DNA of 64,000 bases from Fasciola hepatica (Eukaryota; Platyhelminthes; Trematoda; Plagiorchiida; Fasciolidae): the NCBI GenBank assembly GCA_948099385.1, contig CANUEZ040000002.1, positions 2,424,001 to 2,488,000 on the forward strand, given 5' to 3'. The notes under the pieces are model-generated. The model did no database searches, had not been told where the DNA came from, and saw only the letters and a program-made list of their open reading frames with translations. Below are positions 47,801 through 57,459 of this stretch, piece after piece. A program made the position numbers and the translations under genes. The stretch's first letter is position 1. Every line of letters starts with the position of its first letter.

Positions 47801-47872
47801 ACCACTGGGAGCCGGTGACTGACTGCTCAGTTTATACGCTCTTCGGATGGGTCAGACACCCTGGCTGCCCAG
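47801..47872 (+). repeat. Outer segment of the interrupted inverted-repeat element (left)
   Basis: 72 bp beginning CCACTGGGAGCCGGTGACTG. It matches, in reverse, 54297-54371, where it is joined directly to the sequence equivalent to 52341-52630. Here the two parts are separated by the gypsy element at 47873-52335. Confidence 0.75.
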
Positions 47873-48099
47873 TATTGGAGGGCACTCTACCCCAGCTCCT
47901 ACGATCGCGTTCGCCAATGAAGTCAACGAGAAAAGACCGTGGAGTTCCAACCGCGTGTATCTTCAAGGGGACTGAGTACAGAGACTGCACGCTAGCGTGT
48001 GCCGAGGAAGTGTGTCGGAAGTAGTGCTTGCGGTTGCCTCGTGCGCGGAACGTACAGTCAAACGAGTGATAGACAGGATGTGATCGGCTGATCAGTATA
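47873..48099 (-). repeat. Gypsy element, 3' LTR
   Basis: 227 bp. On the - strand begins TATACTGATCAGCC and ends CCTCCAATA, i.e. not the usual TG...CA. Pairs with 52109-52335. Confidence 0.85.
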
Positions 48100-49000
48100 G
48101 GGGCCCCCTCCTGGAAGACCGCCCGCAAGAAGGGTTTCGATTTAGGAGTCTGGCAAGCGAACGTGATAACGCCAGTGGAAGAAATAAATGTTGCAGTTCC
48201 TTGTGACTTTGAAACTGTTCGTGGGTTCGGATGGCAGCTCCAGAGTCCTCGGATGCGGTGGTATTGCCTGGTGATGACATCCGGTCACCTAACGGGCAGA
48301 ACAAACACAACAACGAAAGGAACGTGTAAGGTTACTCTGAAACGAATAAATTATTTTGAAAATAAAAACAAACAACTGATTTAAATCATTTTGTTTGCGT
48401 CAAAAACGAAGTGACAACATGGGTCGCCCAGAGAAGAAACTAAGAAAAAGCAAAAGAGGGAACAGGTAGTTACGCGCGGTAGAATGTAGAGGTTGGCACT
48501 CGAAGCGAAACACTGGGGAGAGCCACCGTAGCTGGCTACTCAACCTGAAAAACCTCGAAGGTTACACGCGGGGGGGGGGGGTAGGATTCTCCGGTGATTA
48601 CGGTGATGGTGTCAGTGGATTTCTACGCTCACCCCAGTGGATGACCTAGTGCAGGTTCGGTTTGGTAAAGGGGTGTTGTGGTTGGTCTTTCCGGTAATTC
48701 ATGTATTCTGCGTATGGGTACCTAGTGCGAGCGCAGTGAATGATGAATGTGAAAACACAGGAGGGCAGTCGGGTTTGTGTCGTTAGAGAAGGGGTATTTT
48801 GAAGGCGGTGAGAGTTTCCTCTAAAATAAGAGGCTTTTAGTGATAGTGTCCAGAGGTGACGGATGAGCAAAACGTCAACATTAGTTGTTTAGCGACGAAA
48901 AAGAAATGGTAGACGGCTGCAGTGTGAAAAACAAACTTCAAATAAGGAACAACAAACGTGGAGTAATTTTTTTTCTGGTGCAAGGTTTTGTGTTTAATTA
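48100..49000 (-). other. Gypsy element 3' non-coding interior
   Basis: Between the end of the integrase C-terminal region and the 3' LTR, about 900 bp without recognisable coding sequence. It includes a 13-G run near 48569-48581. Length is unusual for a compact gypsy element and may include another insertion that I cannot identify. Confidence 0.5.
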
Positions 49001-49009
49001 TTGATTAAA

Positions 49010-51422
49010 AATCGTATATGCGAATCGAACGGGTTTCTTGATCACCCGCGTGCGGTTGAAAATCACTGCGTTGAGGTTTGCGTCAGGACAGCCGGCCAAC
49101 TGGGTCACCGTTGTTGGTATGGTCGGCGTGTGGCACGTCGGGGACGTCGGTGTTGGTCCGAAGAATTCGATGAAGTTGAATCGGACGGAATAGATTCACC
49201 CAGAGAAACTGGTTTAAGTCAGTGTATGGTTACCGTATCCTTCTACCGTTGTGGTCGATGACGAATGTTTTCTCCAGGTAGCGTAGGGCCTTGTGGGGGT
49301 CGGAGTTGGCAGGTTGTAGAAGAGCGCGTGTCTCTGTCCTGAAGAAAACGTGCGTACAGTCTTGGAGGTGTTGGTGTACGTAAACCGTCGTGTTTTGTTC
49401 GCGAGCTGCGGGAAAGAGCAATTTGTGCATCTGGTGCGTTAACCTGGCGGCGTAATCAGCGTAGTCAAGAATGCCGATGGACTTCGGGGCTACCATGTCA
49501 CCAGGAAGTCAAAGCGCGGAACCGAATGTGAGTTCGGCTGATGTGGTTTGTAGATCGACCTTCAGGGCGTTGCGGCAACCTGAGAGTACTAGTGATAGCG
49601 ATTCTCGCCACTGCATTTTTGTGAGCTGGTAAAGCTGCCTTGAGTTGTCGATGAAAACGTTCTACCATTCCGTTTGCTGACGGGTGGTAGTCGGTGGTAT
49701 GGATGAGACGCGTGCCTAAACGTTGCAGAAGACTACCAAAGGCTCTCTCGAAATGTGAGCTGCGGTCTGTGGTAACCATGACTGAGCATCCAAATGCTGC
49801 TACCCAGTGTTCTAAGAAAGTTTGGGCGACTGTTTCGCTAGCTGCCTTGTGCAAAGGTACAGTTGACGGCCATCTAGTGAAACGATCTGCACAAGTAAGA
49901 AGATATATGCTACTCTTTGACGGAGGAAGCGGCCGTACTAGGTCAACATGCACTTGTTCGAAACGTGAGTCGACAGCTGGAAATTTTGATAATGGGTTTT
50001 TCGTGTACCTATGCACTTTCGACTGTTGACATTGGATGCAGGTACAGGCCCATGCAGTGACATCACGGTTCATGTTGTGCCAAACATAACGGTCACCGAC
50101 GAGTCTAGTAGAAGTCTTTATACCCGGGTGGGACAAACCGTGTAAAGTTTTGGAAACCTGTTGCCCAAAAGCTGGCGGCACTATTGGCCTTGGGTGGCGT
50201 TTGGACATGTCACACAGTATGTAACCTTCGGCTGGAGGAAAGGGAAACGACTGGAGCCGCAGCGATGAAGTGCTACGGAGCTCCTCTACCTCGGGATCGT
50301 CTGTTTGAGCGGACGCAATAGTTCCGTGATTGGTCCAGCCGGGGGTGTTGAGGTTCAGGTGGTGAATGCGAGAAAGCGCGTCTGCGACAGGATTATCGAT
50401 ATCTGAGATATGACGTACGATTCTCTTGTACTGAGTGATGTAATCCAGATATCTAGACTCTCTGGGAGAGTATCTGTCCATGGTGGCACGCAATGCGTAG
50501 ATAATCGGTTCATAGTCGGTGTGGACCGTGAATTCGCGTCCCTCTAAGATGTGTCCAAAGTGACGGAGACCTAGATAGATGTCGAGGATTTCGCGGCCGA
50601 AGGTGCTGTTTTTGGATTCAGCCGGTTGTAGTTCTTGGGAGAAAAATGCAACGAGTTGCCAGGTGTCGGCTAAATATTGTTGCAGCACCTCGTCCGATGC
50701 GTCGGTGACTAACGCATTCGGGGAAGTTGGCTTAAGGTGTGATAGGAAGGCTATGTTGCTGATCGCATGCTTCAGCATAACGAATGCGTCTCGTGCGGGT
50801 TCTGTGAAAACCAGCAGCTTCGCTTTGCTTTTTAACAGATCTGTGAGCGGCTGCATTAGCTGAGCGCATTGTGGAATGAAACGCCGACAAACGTTGACCA
50901 ACCCGTCGAAACGCCGTAGTTGCTTGAATAACGTAGGTTCTGAGTAGTCCAGGATAACCTGCACCTTATCTTGCAGTGGTATGATTTCTGTGGAAGTAAC
51001 CTTATGACCTAGAAATTCTATGGCTTCGACGCCTACTACACACTTATTCCGGTTGGCCGTGACCCCGTGTTGAGACAGGTGGTCGCAACGGGCGCGTAGA
51101 TGTGCTAGATGTTCTGTCTTAGACAAGCTGGCAATCAAGATGTCGTCAAGATAAGTGAACGCAAAATCTAAACCACTGCATACCATATCGATGAAACGCT
51201 GGAAAGTTTGCGCAGCATTGCTAAGTCCAAATGGCATTCGTAGAAACTCTAAAAGACCGAAATAAGTCGTTACGGCCGTCTTAAGAATATCTGCCTCAGC
51301 TACTGGTATTTGGTTATATGCCCGCGCTAAATCTATTCGACTGAAAATAACCTTACCCGCCAAACCACCTGTGAGGCCCGTGATGTGCGAAATAGGATAT
51401 CGGTCGGCGTAGTCACTCGGTT
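49010..51422 (-). pseudogene. Gypsy pol: RT (from motif A), RNase H, integrase
   Basis: The main open frame (49498-51363) is 621 aa and its apparent start is only where the deletion joint leaves an open codon. In order: RT motif [18 protein letters not shown], motif [14 protein letters not shown], motif [12 protein letters not shown]; RNase H with [18 protein letters not shown] and HTDYEP; integrase H2C2 finger ([18 protein letters not shown]...CIQCQQSK), catalytic [19 protein letters not shown] and [10 protein letters not shown] frame shift near 49610 moves the rest ([10 protein letters not shown]..., then 49230-49496 with TTVYVHQHLQDCTHVF) to another frame, down to a basic tail near 49010. 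RT, RNase H and integrase catalytic residues are present. Missing: protease and the RT N-terminal part, lost in a deletion joined to gag at about 51420. Non-autonomous. Confidence 0.87.
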
Positions 51423-51769
51423 AACAACTGTAAAGATGTCTTATCTCCGAGCTGGATTTCAGGGAGAACGTGCTGGACACGTTTCTCTTCCGACGCTGCC
51501 ACACGCTTAATCCGAACTTCCCGGAATGTGTCGTACGAGTTATGATTCGGAGAGTTCAAAACGAAATCCCGGATTTATGGAATCGTTCTAGCAGGGAATG
51601 CTGAAAGCAGTTTATTATATTTGGACTGCAGACTAGATATGCGGGCCTCCTGGAAACGAGACTCGAGGATGGCGATGAAAACCTCCGGATTTTCCGGTAG
51701 GGGATCCGGTAGTTTCATGTGCGCTGCATGGCACTCCGGTTCATACACGGGCTTAGACTCTCTGCTCAT
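51423..51769 (-). pseudogene. Gypsy gag N-terminal fragment
   Basis: Starts MSRESKPVYEPECHAAHMK and continues LPDPLPENPEVFIAILESRF, the N-terminal capsid wording of animal gypsy Gag (proline-rich, then W/F-x-A-x-LE). After a frame change near 51590 it continues YDTFREVRIKRVAASEEKR and ends [13 protein letters not shown] at about 51425, directly against RT sequence. So most of gag, the nucleocapsid and the protease are deleted. Confidence 0.75.
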
Positions 51770-52090
51770 TGTGAAATAGGTACGCTATGGAAACGGATTA
51801 GCTCGGGACTCCAAAAACTTGTTGGCAACGCCTGATATGCAAAATCTCGGAATAAATAAAAGAGAAAACTGACCAGTGCAACAATGGCAATCTAAATAGA
51901 GGGAGGAAATGGTGTGTCTTCCCGAAAAAAGTTCGTTAGCTGAAAAATGTCGGATGGGAATATACATACGCGATAGAAAAAGGAAATCTAACAAGTAATA
52001 GGCCGAATATATGACCGAGGATGGGGAGGAAAATCTGCCGTAGACATGACCTGGCTAGGTCATTCGGCGGAATTATTCAAGAACTATAAA

Positions 52091-52106
52091 TGGATCGGGC
52101 TCACCA
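52091..52106 (-). other. Primer binding site of the gypsy element
   Basis: TGGTGAGCCCGATCC on the - strand, two bases inside the 5' LTR. Similar to tRNA-Trp-type primer sites of gypsy elements, but the tRNA match was not computed. Confidence 0.55.
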
Positions 52107-52108
52107 AT

Positions 52109-52335
52109 TATTGGAGGGCACTCTACCCCAGCTCCTACGATCGCGTTCGCCAATGAAGTCAACGAGAAAAGACCGTGGAGTTCCAACCGCGTGTATCTTC
52201 AAGGGGACTGAGTACAGAGACTGCACGCTAGCGTGTGCCGAGAAAGTGTGTCGGAAGTAGTGCTTGCGGTTGCCTCGTGCGCGGAACGTACAGTCAAACA
52301 AGTGATAGACAGGGTATGATCGGCTGATCACTATA
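52109..52335 (-). repeat. Gypsy element, 5' LTR
   Basis: 227 bp, TATAGTGATC...CCTCCAATA on the - strand. Differs from the 3' LTR at about five sites. Followed by CCAG. Confidence 0.85.
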
Positions 52336-52340
52336 CCAGA

Positions 52341-52630
52341 ACACCCCTCCGCCATAGATCTCGGTGAACATTCCATTGTGCACCTCATACGCCATCCGTG
52401 GTTGGTTTAGAATCAGGGTTCAGCCATCTCTCCTAGGCTGACTTTCAGTCAGCAAACCCGGCGGAGAGCGCCGGGCATTCGCTTTCGTCCTCTCACTTTA
52501 GTGGGAATATCTCCGCCATGAGAAGATAGTGAGTAGGACTTCCTCAACAGAGGCTGTGTTAGACGCACGGTCACTTGGGTATTTTCGAGGGGCTTTCAGG
52601 ATGAGTAGCCATCTCGGAGCTTTAAACACT
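52341..52630 (+). repeat. Inverted-repeat arm A (left)
   Basis: About 290 bp repeated in reverse at 54007-54296 with about five differences, none in the central 200 bp. It contains two adjacent perfect 7-bp hairpins: GCTGACT/AGTCAGC at 52437-52453 and CCCGGCG/CGCCGGG at 52457-52475. The gypsy LTR lies directly against its outer end. Confidence 0.88.
52437..52475. other. Twin hairpins conserved in both arms
   Basis: Two perfect stem-loops (loops TTC and GAGAG) separated by three As. Both are kept unchanged in the opposite arm near 54160-54200, so they may be a functional RNA or DNA structure of the element. Confidence 0.55.
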
Positions 52631-52649
52631 ATCCTTGGATCATACTGAA

Positions 52650-52791
<142 letters not shown>

Positions 52792-52816
52792 ATGTAGACG
52801 TGTGAACAAAATTTCC

Positions 52817-52873
52817 CCGGAAGCATACGACCGGTTTCGCGGTTTTTGCCGCTCATGAGGTATGCGTACCCGG
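52817..52873 (-). ncRNA. Hammerhead ribozyme copy with mutated core
   Basis: On the - strand: helix I GCATAC/GTATGC (perfect), core CTCATGA, helix II GCGG-CAAAAA-CCGC, GAAA, then ACCGGT and C at the expected cleavage position. The core has C instead of the invariant G5 of CTGATGA, so it is probably inactive. It is an inverted relative of 53110-53166. Confidence 0.8.
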
Positions 52874-52921
52874 TACTCCTTTGCCCCGTCGCCTTCATAC
52901 TTGTACGCTCGGATGTTATAA

Positions 52922-53105
52922 CTCCTCTAGGGTCTAATTCGAATCGCCTGCAGTGTGAATGGTCACTCTTCATTGGAGAGTCCACAAATAAATCACAACT
53001 AGATTTTTGTTAGTTATTCGTGTCTGGGTCACTGCTCACCCATCGAACAACGATGCTGCATATGCAAGCGCTCATATTGATAGTAAGAAGTATGTAAACG
53101 TGTGG
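52922..53105 (-). repeat. Hammerhead-unit body, left (inverted)
   Basis: Reverse complement of about 53180-53360 with scattered differences (for example GTTATTCGTGTCTGGGTCAC shared). Together with the ribozyme at 52817-52873 it forms a roughly 310-bp unit read on the - strand. Confidence 0.8.
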
Positions 53106-53109
53106 AGTA

Positions 53110-53166
53110 CCGGACACGCATATCTGATGAGCGGCAACAACCGCGAAACCGGTCGTGTGCTTCCGG
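53110..53166 (+). ncRNA. Hammerhead self-cleaving ribozyme, type I layout
   Basis: All core parts are present. Helix I: GCATAT (53118-53123) with GTGTGC (53155-53160), extended by CCGG/CCGG across an internal loop. Core CTGATGA (53124-53130). Helix II: GCGG-CAACAA-CCGC (53131-53144). GAAA (53145-53148). Helix III strand ACCGGT (53148-53153), then C53154, after which cleavage is expected. Helix III has no loop; ACCGGT is self-complementary, so two RNAs could share a 6-bp helix III. Such tiny helix III forms are known from hammerheads of Penelope-like elements, which act as dimers. Function here is inferred from sequence only. Confidence 0.88.
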
Positions 53167-53179
53167 GGAATTTTTGTCT

Positions 53180-53360
53180 ACACGTTTGCTTCCTACTCAC
53201 TATCAATATGAGCGCTTGCATATGCAGCCTCGTTGTTCGTTGGGTTAGAAGTGACCCAGACACGAATAACTATGAGAAATCACAGTTCTGATTCATTTGT
53301 GAGCTCTTCAATGAAGATTATCCATTCACACTCCAGACGGTTCAAATTAGATCCTAGTGA
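53180..53360 (+). repeat. Hammerhead-unit body, right
   Basis: Follows the ribozyme at 53110-53166. It carries TATCAATATGAGCGC, GCATATGCAGC, ACACGAATAACTATGAG and CATTCACACTCCAGACGG, each found in reverse between 52922 and 53105. Confidence 0.8.
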
Positions 53361-53449
53361 ATATGCATATACGCCTTCTAGCCGATTATCGGGGTTTACT
53401 GTTACTTGCAAATAATGTGTCATGGGACGGTTCGGATTTGTATTGGTAT

Positions 53450-53940
53450 AGGACCTTGAACACTCGAATGGTAGTTGCTCTTAGTGAGGATGCAGCTAGG
53501 TTGCAAACGTTTTTGAACAGCGAGAACATCGGCGTAGTACTGTTTGGTTTGCGCCTTGCGCCTTCAAGGTCAAAGATACTGCTGAAGTACTGAGTTGATT
53601 CATCATCTAATCTTACGGTTTAAATTCCGGCAGAGAACTAGGTTTCTGTTTTCTAGTCTGCTACATTTCACACGGAGGGCGGATATCGGATGCGTGGGTT
53701 CTTTGCGTATGCCATTGCGTTTGACTTTTGCATAACTCAGTGGTCTGTGGCATCGATGTGACATCCGCTTATCTATCAAGGCTCTAGTGTGCGTTACGTC
53801 AGTCGTACCGGTTCTTCTACATAATTCAGAAATGTGAGCACGGCTAGTAGAGAATACCTTAACTTTATCGGCATTCGAATGCCAGAGTATTTGTAGTATT
53901 GCTTGAATTGTGCAGGAATTTAGAATCACTACCTTTGCGG
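53450..53940 (+). pseudogene. RTE-like LINE RT fragment
   Basis: VALSEDAARLQTFLNSEN and FGLRLAPSRSKILLKY (53467-53590) match the segment right after the RT YADD box in this LINE group (usual text A-x-D-A-x-R-L-Q ... MRFAPSKCK). Further, in broken frames, VPVLLHNSE near 53800 resembles LLYSCETW. No catalytic box remains. Confidence 0.6.
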
Positions 53941-54006
53941 TAGGAAATAGGGCACTACATTTTCACTTCTACACGAACTTTCAAATACCTCAGTATAGTC
54001 CGAGGC

Positions 54007-54296
54007 GTGTCTCAGGCTCCGAAATGGCTACTCGTCCTGAAAGCCCCTCGAAAATACCCAAGTGACCGTGCGTCTAACACAGCCTCTGTTGAGGAAGTCC
54101 TACTCACTATCTTCTCATGGCGGAGATATTCCCACTAAAGTGAGAGGACGAAAGCGAATGCCCGGCGCTCTCCGCCGGGTTTGCTGACTGAAAGTCAGCC
54201 TAGGAGAGATGGCTGAACCCTGATTCTAAACCAACCACGGATGGCGTATGAGGTGCACAATGGAATGTTCACAGAGATCTGTGGCGGAGGGGTGTA
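54007..54296 (-). repeat. Inverted-repeat arm A (right)
   Basis: Reverse complement of 52341-52630 including both hairpins. Continuous with 54297-54371 at its outer end, with no LTR insertion between: the joint reads GGCCAGTACACCCC on the - strand. Confidence 0.88.
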
Positions 54297-54371
54297 CTGG
54301 CCACCCAGGATGTCTGGACTCATCCGAAGGGCGTAAAAACTGAGCAGTCACTCACCGACTCCCAGTGGGTT
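54297..54371 (-). repeat. Outer segment of the inverted-repeat element (right)
   Basis: Reverse complement of 47801-47872, joined directly to arm A. It therefore documents the empty gypsy target site (CCAG). Confidence 0.75.
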
Positions 54372-55220
54372 ACCGACCCCGCGAGATTGCCGGTTAAGCT
54401 TAGGATAACTAAAGGCTCCGGTTGTTGACCCTATAGAAAACCACCTGCCTTGACTCGGACAACCAGTATTGCGCCAAAAGTCAAATCATGAACTTGGACG
54501 GTCTGTCCCTTCCTCCCCGATTGTACCCTGTTTGGTTTGACGCAGTCTGAAATCAGGAGGACGTGTAACCCGCACGGCAACAGGGTCGTCTCAGTGGATC
54601 TTATGTTCAGTTGCTGGACTTATTCACATCTTCTAGAAGACCTTACCGTGTAAAAGGATGTTATACGGTGGCGGGCTGCATGCGTGACACCAAAGTGCAG
54701 TCTGCAGACTTGTGTGGTGTTGTGAAGCGGAGTGCGCCAGTGGAGCAAAAACCCACCACGTTCTTGAGCACTGCCGCTGTCCTTTCGCTCATCCAATAGA
54801 CGTGCGTTGTCCTTATTCACGACTAACCAGGAATAGGACGGTTGATTCCCTGTCTGCGGTTTTCGGTCGCGCCTCGTGGCTCGCAACTCTTCCAGGAGTA
54901 TTGAGTATTTTAGCTGAATCATTAGATCAGACACTAAAGCAGTAATGGTCGGAACACATTCCACGTACGTTCCCAGATAGAATCTCCGGGCACACAAGTT
55001 CCTTTGGGCTGGTGGTATTTTAAAGATGTTCAAGAGTGATCACTTCATGGTTTAGAAGAAAAGTTTGAAGAGCCTGACTGGTTGATTTGGCCATGTGTTG
55101 CGTGTTCGGAGTCCTGTTTGGGGTCCTGAAGCTTTGTCTATTCGGTTGTTTGATCAGTTGGAAAATATATCGTGATGTTACGACCAGTGTTTTTAAGTTT
55201 TTTCGCATTACAAGCGCATG
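54372..55220. other. No gene recognised
   Basis: The 137-codon frame on the - strand (54620-55033) has no recognisable motif, so I do not call it. Nothing else supported. Confidence 0.35.
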
Positions 55221-55234
55221 CATGAATGGAGCGG

Positions 55235-55400
55235 ATGGAGTACAACCCCATACTGCACTATTAGGGATAGCCAGAAACCAGACCCCAAGACTTGGAGCGG
55301 AGAACTACATGGGGTCTCAATAGTTCAGATGGGGTAGCAAACCGGACGACAGTGGGGATTTCTGTCTACCACCAAAGTGACCGGCGGCGGCGGAATTCTT
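55235..55400 (-). repeat. SINE copy
   Basis: On the - strand: GTTTGCTACCCCATCTGAAC, GAGACCCCATGTAG, CTCCAAGTCTTGGGGTCTGG, GGCTATCCCTAATAGTGCAG. Same body order as the other copies. Confidence 0.55.
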
Positions 55401-55994
55401 TCCTCCGATCTCGGAGATGGTCAGCTAGTGCTCTGAAGCACTCCACCACCGCTGCATTTTTGTTCAAGAGTTTTCCTCGTCCATTCGATACTATCGTTTA
55501 TAATTTATTTTCGTTATTCTACATACTCTTCCGTGTTTTGACTTCCGAGTGAGTTTTATGCTGAGAGATCATCAGTAAAACTGCAAACGCGAGAAGTTCA
55601 CGGTTTCGGTCTTTCAAACTGAACCGAAGTGAACTATGAAGAACACAAGACTATGTGTACGTTTTGGTTATTGCAAGACGATAAACGACCCAGTGGTGTT
55701 ACCGAACAGCCCATCATCACCTGTTCAGAGTGATGGCAAAGCTAGAGTCAGCGAAGAGAGTCGGTGACCTAGTCAGTGCGTGGCAAAGCAGACCGAAGTC
55801 AGCCAATCAGCTGCCGACAATTGTTCTGACCGAACGGGACGAAATTAGCCAATCCGGTTTGTAACTTAAGAGTCAGTTAGAAAACTCTGTTATGGAGAAC
55901 GTTTTAAACCCATGCACTCCGCACAGTGTCTTTGATTGCGGTCATCCGGCTTTTTATGTAAAGTGTTTATCTTGTGTTAGTAAAACTAGATGGT

Positions 55995-56180
55995 TCGGAA
56001 GTAGTGCAGTGAGGAGGCTGTTTGCAACTACATTGGTGTTCGGCTGATGTAAGTGTAGGATCCCTGTGATGCATCCACTGAGCCTTTGCGCTCATGGACT
56101 TTTCTATTTTTTCTGTTCCAGTTCGAACGCAAGCAAACTCCCACGAAGGAATACTGATCCTTGCATATTACAACTTGGCG
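55995..56180 (+). repeat. Dispersed repeat X, copy 2
   Basis: GAAGTAGTGCAGTGAGGAGG, GGTGTTCGGCTGATGTAAG, GGATCCCTGTGATGCA, GAGCCTTTGCGCTCATGGAC, then GTTCGAACGCAAGC and ATACTGATCCTTGCATATTAC. Nearly the same as 56370-56545, in direct orientation. Confidence 0.75.
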
Positions 56181-56369
56181 ACCCTGCCAACCGGACGAAA
56201 AAGAATGGGAGGTCATGTAAATGAGTGATTTTGATTCATTGTGACTGGCAGTGGTCTTGTGAAATGGCCTACCCGATCAGATGTCTCGGTGAACCGAATA
56301 CTCCTAGTTTGTGTGTGATGAAGTGGTAAATAACACTGTGGACAGTGTTTCTTTCGTTGGTGGGAGCAA

Positions 56370-56545
56370 TGAAGTGAGGAGACTGTTGGAAATCATTTTG
56401 GTGTTCGACTGATGTAAATTTAGGATCCCTGTGATGCACCCGCTGAGCCTTTGCGCTCATGGACTTTTCTATTGTGCTGTTTCAGGTCGAACGTATGTAA
56501 CCTACCCGCGGAGGAACACTGGTCCTTGCACATTACGGCGGGGAA
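56370..56545 (+). repeat. Dispersed repeat X, copy 3
   Basis: Direct repeat of 55995-56180, 375 bp further on. The blocks GGATCCCTGTGATGCA and GAGCCTTTGCGCTCATGGAC are identical. Confidence 0.75.
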
Positions 56546-56814
56546 GTCTTCTTCCTAGAGTTACTGGGACGTATTAAACATTCATATTTGAGTGATAGCG
56601 GAAACAATAACGACACACTGAGTGAACAGGGGTCTTGATCCGACGAGCTTGCGTGGTAGGCTGTTTCATACCGTTTTGGAAAGATTGCAACGGTTACCTG
56701 AAGACATTGATCATCTTCTAATGGTAGAGTGAAATCGGACACCACGGTTAACGGTTATCGTTCATAGTGCATTAGGCCTTTGAGGCCATGCGGTATGCTC
56801 CTTTCAGTACACTC

Positions 56815-57085
56815 ATACCGGCAGTGATTGAGTGGTTTAGAGCGTTTGATTACCACCCTGAAGGTCAGAGGTTCGGATCCCCGCCATCACCGGCTACCTT
56901 GGTGATAGACAGTAATCCACTGTCGTCCGGCTTGTTACCACACCTGACCAATTGGGAACTTACGTGGTCATCCACTTCAAGTCTTAGGGTATGGTTGCCG
57001 GCTATCCCTAATAGTGCAGTGGGCCTTTGTAGCCATGGAATATACACCTTCCACTGCACTCGTGTCCAAGCATGTAATGAAAAAG
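56815..57085 (+). repeat. tRNA-derived SINE, best preserved copy
   Basis: tRNA-like head with an A-box-like GATTGAGTGGTTTAGAGCG and a B-box GGTTCGGATCC (56871-56881), at tRNA-like spacing. Body: CACACCTGACCAATTGGGAA, CAAGTCTTAGGGTATGG, GGCTATCCCTAATAGTGCAG. 3' end: CCACTGCACTCGTGTCCAAG. This identifies the family as RNA polymerase III-derived. Confidence 0.75.
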
Positions 57086-57459
57086 CGTGAAACAAGAAGA
57101 TTTTGAATTTGTTCGTACATCGATGCATTTGATTTTTCTTCCGAGATGTTCATCAGTCAAATTCGTTTCATTGTAATCTACAGCTTTGTTTTCTCTCTCT
57201 GTTGTAGGCTTCTTTTCTTTCCGGTTTCTTGTGTCGCACTCAAGAACAGCGTCACATTTTCACTTTGGCCAATGCATCCTGGCAATGGAAAACTGTGGCG
57301 AGTAGATTAGTAAAACCCAAATAGTAAGTGTTCCTCTCGTTTTGCGAGTCCACTGGTCAGTTTATTTCGATCACATGAGGCCCATAATCCTAGATGCCCA
57401 ATTCAAGCTCCATTTGCTTTTTCTGTCTTAGTTCATTTTTTTTTGCTTGTGTGGTACGA

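Larger units (their letters stand above)
47873..52335 (-). mobile_element. Ty3/gypsy element with 227-bp LTRs, internally deleted
   Basis: Two 227-bp direct repeats (47873-48099 and 52109-52335) bound a - strand gypsy coding region. On the - strand a PBS (TGGTGAGCCCGATCC, 52091-52106) follows the 5' LTR within a few bases, and a G-rich PPT (AGGAGGGGG) precedes the 3' LTR. The 4-bp duplication CCAG lies on both sides (47869-47872, 52336-52339). The pre-insertion site survives in the inverted copy near 54293-54301. About five LTR differences were seen, so it is older than BEL/Pao element 2. The coding part lacks most of gag, protease and the RT N-terminus. Confidence 0.88.

Noticed and set aside
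47873..52335. The 227-bp direct repeats as a simple duplication
   Set aside because: PBS, PPT, flanking CCAG and the empty site in the inverted copy show that they are LTRs.
54620..55033. 137-codon - strand frame
   Set aside because: No motif, no splice context, composition unlike the confirmed exons.
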